A stretch of 20,416 nt of DNA from Roseiarcus sp963755075 (GTDB taxonomy: Bacteria; Pseudomonadota; Alphaproteobacteria; Rhizobiales; Beijerinckiaceae). The stretch lies in assembly GCA_963755075.1 (NCBI GenBank), contig CAVWKL010000299.1:1-20416 (forward strand), in the 5' to 3' direction. Under the pieces are notes generated by a model, which saw only the letters and a program-made list of their open reading frames with translations, was not told the origin of the DNA and searched no databases. The translations under genes and the position numbers were made by a program. Position 1 is the stretch's first letter, and each line of letters opens with the position of its first letter. Of the stretch, positions 1 through 6,954 are shown piece after piece.

Positions 1-331
1 TGCCGAACGAGCCGACAAAAAGGTCGGCGCCCGGGTCGGTCGCCAGCGCCGCCACTTCGTCGATCCAATTATATTGGTCCAGCCGAGTCAATCCGGTGCC
101 GTTCTTGGCGTGTCGAAACAATTTGATCTTTTCCGCCAGACATTTGTCTTTTCCGAGGCGGCGGAACATCGCGCCCCACAGCCCGTCCGCCATGGAATCG
201 CCGACAAAGGCGATATGGACCGGCGGCGGATCGGCGGGCGCTGCGGTCGCCGCGGCCGCGCCAAGACACCCGGCGAAAGCGACGCCCAACGCGAAGCAGA
301 CCGTCGACGTATAGAACCGCCTCTTTCCCAT
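1..331 (-). CDS. SGNH/GDSL-like (DUF459-type) hydrolase, N-terminal part, cut by window edge
   Basis: About 110 codons are visible, read leftward from an ATG at 331 to the window edge, so the C-terminus is missing. The start MGKRRFYTST is followed by a hydrophobic, Ala-rich stretch to about residue 30, which reads as an export signal. The block IAFVGDSMADGLW (residues 40-52) carries the GDS nucleophile motif of SGNH hydrolases, and the extended GDSMADGLW form is typical of the DUF459 subgroup. The family contains periplasmic or envelope esterases and acyl-group-handling enzymes, often linked to polysaccharide modification; the substrate here is unknown. It lies about 30 bases downstream of a second SGNH hydrolase on the same strand and is probably co-transcribed with it. 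Family confidence is good; the specific role is not supported. Confidence 0.75.
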   Translation of the reverse strand, partial: MGKRRFYTSTVCFALGVAFAGCLGAAAATAAPADPPPVHIAFVGDSMADGLWGAMFRRLGKDKCLAEKIKLFRHAKNGTGLTRLDQYNWIDEVAALATDPGADLFVGSFG

Positions 332-361
332 GCCTCAAGCGCCCTCGGCTGATGACTGCCC

Positions 362-1054
362 TCAATTCGGCGCGGGCGACGTCGACGTCGCCGGCTTGAC
401 GACGACCGGCTTTCTTAAATGGTGTTTGATCTTGTTCGTGTTTTTCTTCCCGCTCGGCGGCTTGCCGACGTGGCGAACCGTCCTGTGTTCGCTCGCAGCG
501 GCGACGACAACCGGGAGACCCGCGGCCGAGGCCGCTTTCTGCCACATGCGGGCGTAGCCCGCCATAGTAAAGTGCACGCCGTCTCCGGCATGAACGGCGC
601 GGTCGCAAAAGCTGGCGTCCTGCAGGCTCACGTAGGTCACCGAGCTGCCCGCGAGCTGCGCCTGCAAGATCTCGTCCAGCCTCTTCGAGTACGTCTCCCA
701 GGGCTTGAGGACGCAGGGCGGTCCCAGCCAATAGAGCTTGATCCCTTGCGCTTCGGCCGCCGCGACGATCTCCTCGACGCGCTTGTGAACGTCGAGGGCG
801 CCGGCGCCGCCGACCGCGTCGTTGGTGCCGAGGCTCATGAACACCGTGGCGCCGCGGGGCATTTCGCGCATCTGCTGAAAAATGAACGGCGTGTAAATCG
901 CCACGTTGAACCGGTTGGCGGGCGAGGGGTAGTTCGTCGCCATGTGCACGCCCTCCCCGATGCTGTCGCCGATGATCCTGATGTCTTCGGCGAAAGCGGC
1001 GCCGGGCGCGGCGAAAACGAGCAGGCAGCAAAGAGCGAGCGGGCGCAAAAACAT
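362..1054 (-). CDS. Exported SGNH/GDSL hydrolase family protein
   Basis: This is a 230-residue protein with a clear signal peptide (MFLRPLALCCLLVFAAPGAAFA, roughly residues 1-22). The catalytic blocks of the SGNH fold follow in order: IIGDSIGEG with the nucleophile Ser just after the signal, then SLGTNDAVGG with the GxND motif, and finally HAGDGVHFTMAGY, where DGVH supplies the Asp and His. The last 35 residues are Lys/Arg-rich and low-complexity (GKKNTNKIKHHLRK), perhaps an envelope-binding tail. The protein is expected to act in the periplasm as an esterase, lipase or deacetylase. Its substrate cannot be read from sequence. It precedes another SGNH hydrolase by about 30 bases, so the two likely form an operon. 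Confidence 0.85.
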   Translation of the reverse strand: MFLRPLALCCLLVFAAPGAAFAEDIRIIGDSIGEGVHMATNYPSPANRFNVAIYTPFIFQQMREMPRGATVFMSLGTNDAVGGAGALDVHKRVEEIVAAAEAQGIKLYWLGPPCVLKPWETYSKRLDEILQAQLAGSSVTYVSLQDASFCDRAVHAGDGVHFTMAGYARMWQKAASAAGLPVVVAAASEHRTVRHVGKPPSGKKNTNKIKHHLRKPVVVKPATSTSPAPN

Positions 1055-1153
1055 GGGTTCACCAAGGGTCAGCTATTCTCGCACGAAAGCACGCGATGGT
1101 TAACGCCCGATGAAATCCGCCCTGTGTCGCAGGAACGCGACGTCAATCCCCGC

Positions 1154-1453
1154 TCACTCGCAGCGATAGCGCCAGCGCCCGTAGCGCCAGGGAAGCATCC
1201 ACGACGCGCGCGCCGGGACGGCCCGCGGCGGCGGATCGAAACCGGCGCCGCTCCAGGGATGGCAGCGACATATCCGCGCAACGCCCATCCAGCCGCCCGC
1301 CCACAGCCCGTGGCGTTCGATCGCCTCATCGGCGTAGGCCGAGCAACTCGGCAAATAGCGGCACTGGCGCCCGATGAGAGCGGAAAGCGTCAACTGATAA
1401 AAGCGGATGAGCCCATGCGCCAGGCGGCGCGGCGCGAGCCGAATGACGTTCAT
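1154..1453 (-). CDS. yidD: Membrane protein insertion efficiency factor YidD
   Basis: The product is 99 residues, starting at the ATG whose first four bases overlap the stop of the upstream scaffold gene (ATGA). YidD proteins assist YidC-dependent insertion of inner-membrane proteins and sit on the cytoplasmic membrane face. The family signature is clear: IRFYQLTLSALIGRQCRYLPSCSAYADEAIERHG, including Cys31 and Cys37, then the WMGVARICRCHPW block near residues 55-67. A short basic, Trp-rich tail ends the protein. The usual YidD partners (rpmH, rnpA, yidC) are not next to it. An IscU-like gene upstream is an arrangement I associate with Hyphomicrobiales, from general knowledge. A longer reading frame runs through the region, but its upstream part does not resemble YidD. 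Confidence 0.93.
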   Translation of the reverse strand: MNVIRLAPRRLAHGLIRFYQLTLSALIGRQCRYLPSCSAYADEAIERHGLWAGGWMGVARICRCHPWSGAGFDPPPRAVPARASWMLPWRYGRWRYRCE

Positions 1454-1923
1454 GGCGTCGTGGCCGCGAGCGCGGCGCTCGTCGCGCCGGCGTCCCGGGC
1501 GGCGGCGATCTGGCCGAGCGCGTCGACCACGGCGTCGAAGGTCAGCAACGTCGAGGCGTGGCGCGCCTTGTAGTCGCGTATCGGCTCGAGAACGGCGAAA
1601 TCGGACCATTTTCCCGAGGGAGGCGGGCCGTTCGCCTTGAGCATGCGCGTCACGGTCTCGCGCAGCGCCACCAGCTCCTCCGGCGTCGCGCCGATGATGT
1701 GGCGCGCCATCAGCGACGAGGACGCCTGCCCCAGCGCGCAGGCCTTGACGTCGTGGGCGAAATCGCTCACCCGACCATCGCGAAGGCAAAGATCGACGGC
1801 GACCGTCGAACCGCACAGCCGCGAATGGGCCTTCGCGCTCGCGTCGGGCGAGGCGAGCCGGCCGAGCCGAGGAATGTCGGCCGCCAATTCGAGAATCCGG
1901 GTATTGTAGATTTCGTTGAGCAT
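1450..1923 (-). CDS. Iron-sulfur cluster assembly scaffold (IscU/NifU-N-like)
   Basis: The protein has 157 residues from the ATG at 1923, where the family alignment begins (MLNEIYNTRILELAADIPRLGRL). The frame extends 13 codons further upstream, but that extension is not family-like. IscU-type proteins hold a nascent Fe-S cluster on three cysteines. Here Cys37 (RLCGSTVAVD) and Cys62 (KACALGQASSSLMA) match the first two. The usual Asp two residues after the first Cys is Ser, and the third-Cys region reads YKARHASTLL with no cysteine. It is therefore a divergent member whose cluster-carrying ability is uncertain. Its stop overlaps the yidD start by four bases, implying translational coupling. 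Confidence 0.82.
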   Translation of the reverse strand: MLNEIYNTRILELAADIPRLGRLASPDASAKAHSRLCGSTVAVDLCLRDGRVSDFAHDVKACALGQASSSLMARHIIGATPEELVALRETVTRMLKANGPPPSGKWSDFAVLEPIRDYKARHASTLLTFDAVVDALGQIAAARDAGATSAALAATTP

Positions 1924-2043
1924 GATCGCGACGCGCGCGGCTGGTCGAACCGCCCCGGGCACCTATATAGGAGGCTGAGCCGCGATATAAGAGGGGCCGA
2001 GGGGGCGATGGCCTCGCCAGCGCTGAACTGCTAAGAGACCGAA
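1924..2043. promoter_or_regulatory. Divergent intergenic region between scaffold gene and folE
   Basis: This 120-base gap separates two divergently read units, so both promoters should lie here or just inside the genes. The symmetric element CTATATAG at 1963-1970 could serve as a -10 element on either strand. I could not find a convincing TTGAC-type -35 at the right distance on either strand. A second AT-rich patch (GATATAAGAG) lies near 1984-1993. The assignment rests only on position and local base composition. Confidence 0.3.
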
Positions 2044-2661
2044 ATGGATGACATCGTCACACGCAGGGCGCGGCGCCACGGCGTCGCCGTCAGGCCGAGC
2101 CGCGAGCAGGCCGAGGCGGCCGTTCGCACATTGATATCTTGGGCGGGCGACGATCCGACCCGCGAAGGCCTTCTCGACACGCCCAGGCGGGTCGTCAAGG
2201 CCTATGAAGAACTCTTCGCCGGCTACGGCCAGGACGCGGGCGAGGCGCTTTCGCGCGTCTTCGAGGAGGTCGAGGGCTACGAGGACATCGTGCTGATCCG
2301 CGACATCCCGTTCGTCTCGCACTGCGAGCACCATATGGCGCCGTTCTTCGGCAAGGCCCACATCGGCTATTATCCGCGTCACGGGGTGGTCGGCCTGTCA
2401 AAGCTCGCGCGCATCGTCGACACCTTTGCGCGCCGCCTGCAGACGCAGGAAGCCATGTCGGCGCAGATCATCGAGGCGGTGGACACCGCGCTCAACGCGC
2501 GCGGCGTTGCGGTGCTGGTCGAGGCCGAACACACCTGCATGTCGATGCGCGGCGTGAAGAAGCAAGGGATCTCGACGGTGACGACCCAATTTTCCGGGGT
2601 CTTTCGCACCCAGCCGGACGAGCAGATCCGCTTCCTGACCCTGCTGCGCGGCGCGAGGTGA
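2044..2661 (+). CDS. folE: GTP cyclohydrolase I
   Basis: This 205-residue protein covers the full family length. FolE converts GTP to 7,8-dihydroneopterin triphosphate, the first step of folate/tetrahydropterin synthesis, as a cytoplasmic homodecamer. The motifs are intact: DTPRRVVKAYEELFAGY (residues 46-61), the zinc and active-site block VSHCEHHMAPFFGKAHIGYYP with Cys94 and His97, GLSKLARIVDTFARRLQTQE, and AEHTCMSMRGVKKQG with His163 and the third zinc ligand Cys165. The start ATG is at 2044, with only a weak purine-rich sequence ahead of it. hisI follows after four bases. A folate gene fits the one-carbon genes seen later in the window (fhs and the MetE-like gene), though they are not adjacent. 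Confidence 0.97.
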   Translation: MDDIVTRRARRHGVAVRPSREQAEAAVRTLISWAGDDPTREGLLDTPRRVVKAYEELFAGYGQDAGEALSRVFEEVEGYEDIVLIRDIPFVSHCEHHMAPFFGKAHIGYYPRHGVVGLSKLARIVDTFARRLQTQEAMSAQIIEAVDTALNARGVAVLVEAEHTCMSMRGVKKQGISTVTTQFSGVFRTQPDEQIRFLTLLRGAR

Positions 2662-2665
2662 GGCG

Positions 2666-3076
2666 ATGTCCCTCGCCCCGAGGGCGGGCGCGGCGATCGA
2701 CCGCGAGGAAGGCGCCGAGTTCGCGCCTCGCTTCTCCTCCGACGGGCTCGTGACCTGCGTCACGGTCGACGCGCGAAGCGGCGAAGTGCTGATGGTCGCG
2801 CATATGAACGCCGAGGCGCTCGAAAGGACGTTGTCGAGCGGATTGATGCACTATTGGTCGCGGTCGCGACAAAGCCTGTGGCGCAAAGGCGATACGTCGG
2901 GGCAGACCCAACGGCTCGTGGAATTGCGCGTCGACTGCGATCAAGACGCCTTGTTGGCGCGGGTCGAAGTGGGCGGCGACGGCGGCGCCTGCCACACCGG
3001 TCGGCGGTCATGCTTTTATCGGCGCGTCGAATCGACCGCCGAGGGCCCGCGTCTCGATCCAATATCCGAAGCTTGA
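2666..3076 (+). CDS. hisI: Phosphoribosyl-AMP cyclohydrolase
   Basis: The 136-residue product matches the length of stand-alone HisI, which opens the purine ring of phosphoribosyl-AMP in the third step of histidine synthesis. Diagnostic motifs are present: MVAHMNAEALERTL, YWSRSRQSLWRKGDTSGQTQ, the metal block VDCDQDALL (Asp90, Cys91, Asp92, Asp94), and GGACHTGRRSCFYR with Cys109 and Cys116. Together the three cysteines form the zinc site. There is no HisE (PRA-PH) domain, so that activity must be encoded elsewhere. The gene begins four bases after folE, with GAGGTGAGG serving as the ribosome binding site, so the two are likely cotranscribed. Both enzymes are cyclohydrolases acting on purine nucleotides. 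Confidence 0.97.
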   Translation: MSLAPRAGAAIDREEGAEFAPRFSSDGLVTCVTVDARSGEVLMVAHMNAEALERTLSSGLMHYWSRSRQSLWRKGDTSGQTQRLVELRVDCDQDALLARVEVGGDGGACHTGRRSCFYRRVESTAEGPRLDPISEA

Positions 3077-3167
3077 GAGAAAACAGGGTTAACAAACAGT
3101 TGCGCATTGTGGGGTTGTCGGCGGGACGTTAATCTGGTCGGGCTGGAGGCGTGTTGCGGTGTTCGGT

Positions 3168-3201
3168 TGTCGGCGCCCAGAACGGCGTTGGGGCGCCGAC
3201 A
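3168..3201 (+). promoter_or_regulatory. Perfect 11-bp hairpin in leader of the patatin-like gene
   Basis: TGTCGGCGCCC (3168-3178) is exactly complementary to GGGCGCCGACA (3191-3201), across a 12-base loop. No T-tract follows, so it is unlikely to be a simple intrinsic terminator of hisI. It ends 14 bases before the ATG at 3216, next to the likely ribosome binding site. The 11-base word GGTTGTCGGCG, partly inside the left arm (3165-3175), also occurs 52 bases upstream at 3113-3123. A role in translation control or as an operator is inference. Confidence 0.4.
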
Positions 3202-3215
3202 TGTGAGGCGTTGCC

Positions 3216-4211
3216 ATGACTGGCGCTTTCTTTCGCAGGACCGAGTCCGACACGTACTCCGGCGGCTCCGGGGCCTCGCGGCCGAAGGTCGGCGTCGCGC
3301 TCGGGGCCGGGGCGGCGCGCGGTTGGGCGCATATCGGCGCGCTGCGGGAACTGGCGGCGATCGGCGTGTCTCCCGACATCATCGTGGGATCCTCGATCGG
3401 CGCGGTCGTCGGCGGCTGCTTTGCCGCCGGCCAGCTCGACACGCTCGAAACCTTCGCCCGCTCTTTGACCAAGCGGCGCGTGTTCGGGCTTCTCGACGTT
3501 TCCTTCGCCGGCGGCGGGCTGATCGGCGGCGACCGCTTGCGATGGCGGCTCGAGCAGTCGATGGGCGCCGTGCGGATCGAGGACTTGCCGATCCGTTACG
3601 CCGGGGTCGCCACCGAAATCGGTTCGGGACACGAGATCTGGCTGAAACGCGGTCCGCTCGTCGAGGCGATGCGCGCCTCGTACGCCCTGCCCGGCGTGTT
3701 CGAACCGGTGCGCGTCGGCGGCCGTTGGCTGTTCGACGGCGCCATCGTCAATCCCGTTCCGGTCAGCGTCGCGCGGGCGCTCGGCGCCGATCGCGTCATC
3801 GCGCTCTGCATCGCCGTCGAAGGATCGGGCCGCGGAACCGCGATCCCCGATGCGCCCGAGCCCGACGAGGCGGCGATCGATCCGCCGGCCGCCGAAGAGG
3901 CGCGCGCCGGCGTGATCAATGGTCTTCGTCGCAGCGCGAGCTTGCTGCGGCGACAATGGACGAGCGAAGGGTCGGGCGCTCCCGGGCTCGCCTCCGTGAT
4001 GGTCAACGCCTTCAACATCACCCAGGATCGCATCATGCGGTCGCGTCTGGCGGGCGACCCGCCCGACGTCCTGGTGAGCCTGAAGGTCGGCAAGGTCGGC
4101 CTGTTCGAATTCCATCGCGCCGACGAGTTGATCGCCCTCGGCCGTGAAGCGGTGCGCAAAGCCCGCGATGAAATCGCCGACCACATCGACCTCGCGCCGC
4201 CGAAAGGCTGA
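3216..4211 (+). CDS. Patatin-like phospholipase family protein (RssA-like)
   Basis: The protein has 331 residues. Patatin-like enzymes are Ser-Asp dyad lipid acyl hydrolases. The oxyanion-hole motif GAGAARGWAHIG sits at residues 30-41, the nucleophile elbow GSSIG at 58-62 (Ser60), and the catalytic Asp in FDGAIVNPVPV (Asp174). All catalytic parts are present, and the layout resembles bacterial RssA/YchK proteins. The first 22 residues are a polar, Gly/Ser-rich extension with no signal peptide, so a cytoplasmic location is likely. The C-terminal third (about residues 205-331) is less conserved. The physiological lipid substrate is unknown. The gene stands alone and converges with the CBS-domain gene. 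Confidence 0.92.
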   Translation: MTGAFFRRTESDTYSGGSGASRPKVGVALGAGAARGWAHIGALRELAAIGVSPDIIVGSSIGAVVGGCFAAGQLDTLETFARSLTKRRVFGLLDVSFAGGGLIGGDRLRWRLEQSMGAVRIEDLPIRYAGVATEIGSGHEIWLKRGPLVEAMRASYALPGVFEPVRVGGRWLFDGAIVNPVPVSVARALGADRVIALCIAVEGSGRGTAIPDAPEPDEAAIDPPAAEEARAGVINGLRRSASLLRRQWTSEGSGAPGLASVMVNAFNITQDRIMRSRLAGDPPDVLVSLKVGKVGLFEFHRADELIALGREAVRKARDEIADHIDLAPPKG

Positions 4212-4274
4212 CGCCGTCGCTCCGTTCCCGCCAGGACGGCGGCCGAGCGCGAGATTGCGGCGATCAAAGCGCGC

Positions 4275-4706
4275 TCAGGCGCTGGCGATATATTGGCGCA
4301 ACGCATGCCGTTCGTTGTCGATCGCATCGACGTGTCGCTTGACGATGTCGCCGATCGATACGATGCCGACGAGCCGACCGTGCTCGACCACCGGCATATG
4401 GCGAAACCGACCGTTGGTCATGAGCTCCATGACGTGGTCGATGGAAGCCTGCTCGGTCACCGTGGTGACCTTCGTCGTCATGTGCCGCGAAACCGGGTCG
4501 TCGAGCGCGTTGGCGCCCTCGGCGCCGATCGCGCGCACGATGTCGCGCTCCGACACGATGCCCAGAACGCTCATCTCCGCGTCCGAGACGACGACGGCGC
4601 CGACGCTCTTGGCGGCCAGCAAGATCGCGACCTCCTTCAAGGTGCGATGAGGCTGAGTGGTCAGGACGTCCCGGCCCTTTTCCTTCAGAATTCGCGCAAC
4701 GGTCAT
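4275..4706 (-). CDS. Two-CBS-domain protein
   Basis: This 143-residue cytoplasmic protein consists almost entirely of a CBS-domain pair, which typically binds adenine nucleotides and acts as an energy sensor. Domain one spans roughly residues 8-60 and ends GIVSERDIVRAIG. Domain two spans about 72-128 and ends GIVSIGDIVKRHV; both carry the Ser/Thr-x-x-Asp type ribose-contact motif. There is no fused catalytic or DNA-binding domain. The ATG at 4706 is preceded by a strong ribosome binding site (GGGAGG, 5 bases upstream). Such small CBS proteins are common in alphaproteobacteria, but the partner is seldom known. It converges with the patatin-like gene across 63 bases. Confidence 0.92.
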   Translation of the reverse strand: MTVARILKEKGRDVLTTQPHRTLKEVAILLAAKSVGAVVVSDAEMSVLGIVSERDIVRAIGAEGANALDDPVSRHMTTKVTTVTEQASIDHVMELMTNGRFRHMPVVEHGRLVGIVSIGDIVKRHVDAIDNERHALRQYIASA

Positions 4707-4838
4707 GCGAACCTCCCTTGTGCGGCGGTCTTCTGACGAGACCGCTCGAATCGAGGAGGATGCGCCGGTCCGCGTCCGCGATCAAGCGCAATTCCAGCCG
4801 TCGCCGAGCGCCGGCCGGCGACGGCCGCCGAGATCGAG

Positions 4839-4857
4839 GCCGGGCCGAACGCCCGGC
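4839..4857 (-). terminator. GC hairpin directly after the SDR stop codon
   Basis: GCCGGGC (4839-4845) and GCCCGGC (4851-4857) form a perfect 7-bp stem around a 5-base loop, starting one base past the SDR stop at 4859. No T-run follows on the minus strand, so it is at best a weak or Rho-assisted terminator. Confidence 0.35.
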
Positions 4858-4858
4858 G

Positions 4859-5621
4859 TCAGTGCAGGCCCCCGTCGACGATCAGGCATTGCTTGGTGAT
4901 CATGCGGCTGTCGTCGGCGGCCAAGAACAGCACGGCGCGGGCGATCTCGTCGGCGACCAGGGAGCGATGCAGGCATTGGCGCGCGACGAATTGCGCGACG
5001 TCGGCTTCGCTGCAACCATAGCCGCCGTTGCCGCTCGGTGATGACCGCGCCGGGCGCAATGCAATTGACGCGAATGTTGTCGCCGCCGAACTCGCGCGCC
5101 AGGCTGTTGGTCATGCCGAGGACCGCCGCCTTGGCGCTGGAGTAGACGGACAGGCGCGGCGTCGCCATCATCCAGGCGGTCGAAGAAAAATTGATGATCG
5201 AACCGCCGCCGATTTCCCGCATCGAGCGGCGCGCGATTTGCGCGGCGAAGAACTGGTGCTTGAGATTGACGTCCATCGTCCAATCCCAATCGGCCTCGGT
5301 CACTTCGTCGGCGTCCTGCCGTCGGTCGTTGGCGGCGTTGTTGACGAGCACGGCGATCGGTCCGAGCCTTTGGCGGGTCTCCTCCATCGCCGCTTCGAGC
5401 GCGGCGAGGTTCATCAGGTCGCATTCGATGAACAACGGCTTCTGCGGGCCGCCGGCCAGGCGCTCGACCACGGCGAGCAACTCGTCCTTGGCGATGTCCA
5501 CGAAAGCGACGCTCGCGCCCTGACCGACGAAAGCCTCGACAATCGCCGCGCCTATTCCCGAACCGCCGCCGGTAATGAAGACAACGCGGTCACGCAAGCT
5601 AGGATATCGGGCGAAGGGCAA
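4859..5621 (-). CDS. SDR family oxidoreductase, frameshifted near 5009
   Basis: A classical short-chain dehydrogenase/reductase that would be 253 residues if one base were removed. The first 204 residues carry the NAD(P) motif TGGGSGIG (17-24), NNAAN (94-98) and the catalytic Ser-Tyr-Lys in INFSSTAW...YSSAKAA (Tyr160, Lys164), then CIAPGAVITERQRRLWLQ. At about 5009 the frame is lost. The other minus frame continues the family exactly, EADVAQFVARQCLHR...DDSRMITKQCLIVDGGLH, and stops at 4859. Dropping the extra C gives a seamless WLQEADVAQF. The start is a TTG at 5621 with GAGG upstream, chosen because the fold begins a few residues later. TERQRRLW plus DDSRMITKQ suggests a sugar or polyol dehydrogenase; this is inference. 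Without the correction, the product would end in unrelated Arg-rich sequence. Confidence 0.8.
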
Positions 5622-5707
5622 GGGAACGCCTCGTGGTGTTGATCGACCGCACGCAACCTAGCAGCCTCCAGGCGCACACCGCAAATTTTGCTCGCTCGGC
5701 CCTCCGC

Positions 5708-5747
5708 CGCCGCGCGCTGCCGGCGCAGCCGGCGGGCGAGCGCGGCG
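5708..5747 (-). terminator. Large GC hairpin downstream of the anchored hypothetical gene
   Basis: CGCCGCGC (5708-5715) pairs with GCGCGGCG (5740-5747), and between them GCCGGC-GCA-GCCGGC makes a further nested stem. It lies about 35 bases past the stop at 5782, in the gap before the SDR gene. A T-tract is missing, so intrinsic termination is uncertain. Confidence 0.35.
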
Positions 5748-5781
5748 CCCGCGCCGACCGATATCGGGCGAATCGAACCGC

Positions 5782-6276
5782 TCAGCCCAGCGCCTTGAGC
5801 AAGGCTTCCGGCTGCTGCAACAGCTTTGCAAACAGCAGGATGACGAGGAGAGCCACAATAAGGATCGCGGTCTTGGAGACGATTCCCCGCCTCCCCTCAC
5901 GGACTTTGTCGGCCTGACCCGCCGAGACCGCTTTCGCGCCGCCGAGGAACATGCGCCGCGTCAAGTCGCTCGGCGCCGCCGACAGGCCGGAAGCGTCTGA
6001 GGTTTTGCTCTCTCGCACCTTCGACTGCATGACTCGCGCAATATTCGCCAACGCGTCGAGCTCGCTCGGGCTGAGGTGAAAATGTTGATGATTGTCCGAG
6101 GAGATCACCGAGAGGACTGCGTAGGGCTCGCCCGAGCCGATCTCGCGCTTGGCGGTCAACCGCACCCGGGAATAGCCGAAATTGGCCGTCGTCTCGTCCG
6201 CCGCGAGGATCTCGCCGGACGCCATCCGCTTGAAGAGCTTCGGCAGGATCTTGAGCACCGCGAACGGATTGAACAT
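5782..6276 (-). CDS. Hypothetical protein with C-terminal membrane anchor
   Basis: I do not recognise this 164-residue protein. The start at 6276 is supported by AGGAG seven bases upstream on the minus strand; the frame runs 14 codons further up, but with Arg-rich, non-coding-like sequence. The N-terminal part (MFNPFAVLKILPKLFKRMASGEI) is amphipathic and basic. Residues 25-90 look like a small soluble domain, with a histidine cluster in SSDNHQHFHLSPSELDALANIARVMQSKV. A polar linker follows, then one hydrophobic segment (about residues 137-155, TAILIVALLVILLFAKLL) near the C-terminus. This predicts a tail-anchored protein with its body in the cytoplasm. It lies about 105 bases after the hyf-like operon on the same strand and could be an accessory factor of that complex, by position only. 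Confidence 0.72.
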   Translation of the reverse strand: MFNPFAVLKILPKLFKRMASGEILAADETTANFGYSRVRLTAKREIGSGEPYAVLSVISSDNHQHFHLSPSELDALANIARVMQSKVRESKTSDASGLSAAPSDLTRRMFLGGAKAVSAGQADKVREGRRGIVSKTAILIVALLVILLFAKLLQQPEALLKALG

Positions 6277-6380
6277 CGACCTGCTCCTCGCGGACCGCGC
6301 CGTCGCGCGCAAGACCATTGGCCGCGCAAGCGCCCCGGCGCGCGGTTGGCGTCACGATTGCATCCGGATATTTCGGCGCG

Positions 6381-6944
6381 TCAACCCGGGCTCGCCGCTC
6401 CCCGCCCCTTCCCCGCCGAAGCGCCCGGATTGGCCTTCCCTCGCATCAGCGCCAGCAGCCCCTTGAGCAGCGCGGCCGGAGTGGGCGGGCACCCGGGAAG
6501 AAAGAGATCCACCGGCACGACGTCGCCGACGCCGCCGACGATCGCGTAGCTTCCGGCGAAGACGCCGCCGTCCTGGGCGCAGGCGCCCGAGGCGATCACC
6601 CATTTGGGCGCGGGCGTTGCGGCGTAAGTGCGCTCCAGCGCCTCGCGCATGTTGCGCGTCACCGGTCCCGTCACCAAAAGGACGTTGGCGTGGCGCGGCG
6701 AAGCGACGAAGCGCAGGCCAAAACGCTCAAGATCGTAAAAGGCGTTGCCGAGCGCGTGGATCTCGAGTTCGCAGCCGTTGCAGGAGCCGGCGTCGACATG
6801 GCGGATCGCCAGGCTGCGCCCGAGACGGGCGGCCGCCGCGTTTTCGACCTCTTCAGCAAGCGCGGCGAGTTCGGGATCGCTCGCGTCGGGCGCGCTCTCG
6901 GTCAAGGGAGGAAAAAACAGGCCTTCGAGCAGCGCGCGGCGCAT
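6381..6944 (-). CDS. hyfI: Hydrogenase-4-like small subunit (HyfI/NuoB family)
   Basis: The 187-residue protein belongs to the NuoB/HycG/HyfI family, which holds the [4Fe-4S] cluster nearest the catalytic or quinone-like site. All four ligands are visible: Cys55 and Cys58 in GSCNGCELEIHAL, Cys122 in IASGACAQDGG, and Cys152 in LPGCPPTP. It is shorter than E. coli HyfI, lacking most of the C-terminal extension, and ends in a Gly/Ala/Lys tail. The ATG at 6944 follows an AGGGGAG ribosome binding site and starts 10 bases after the large-subunit stop. The intact cluster site contrasts with the altered Ni site of its partner, implying electron transfer but not hydrogen chemistry. It should sit on the cytoplasmic face of the membrane complex. 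Confidence 0.9.
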   Translation of the reverse strand: MRRALLEGLFFPPLTESAPDASDPELAALAEEVENAAAARLGRSLAIRHVDAGSCNGCELEIHALGNAFYDLERFGLRFVASPRHANVLLVTGPVTRNMREALERTYAATPAPKWVIASGACAQDGGVFAGSYAIVGGVGDVVPVDLFLPGCPPTPAALLKGLLALMRGKANPGASAGKGRGAASPG

Positions 6945-6954
6945 CGTCTCCCCT

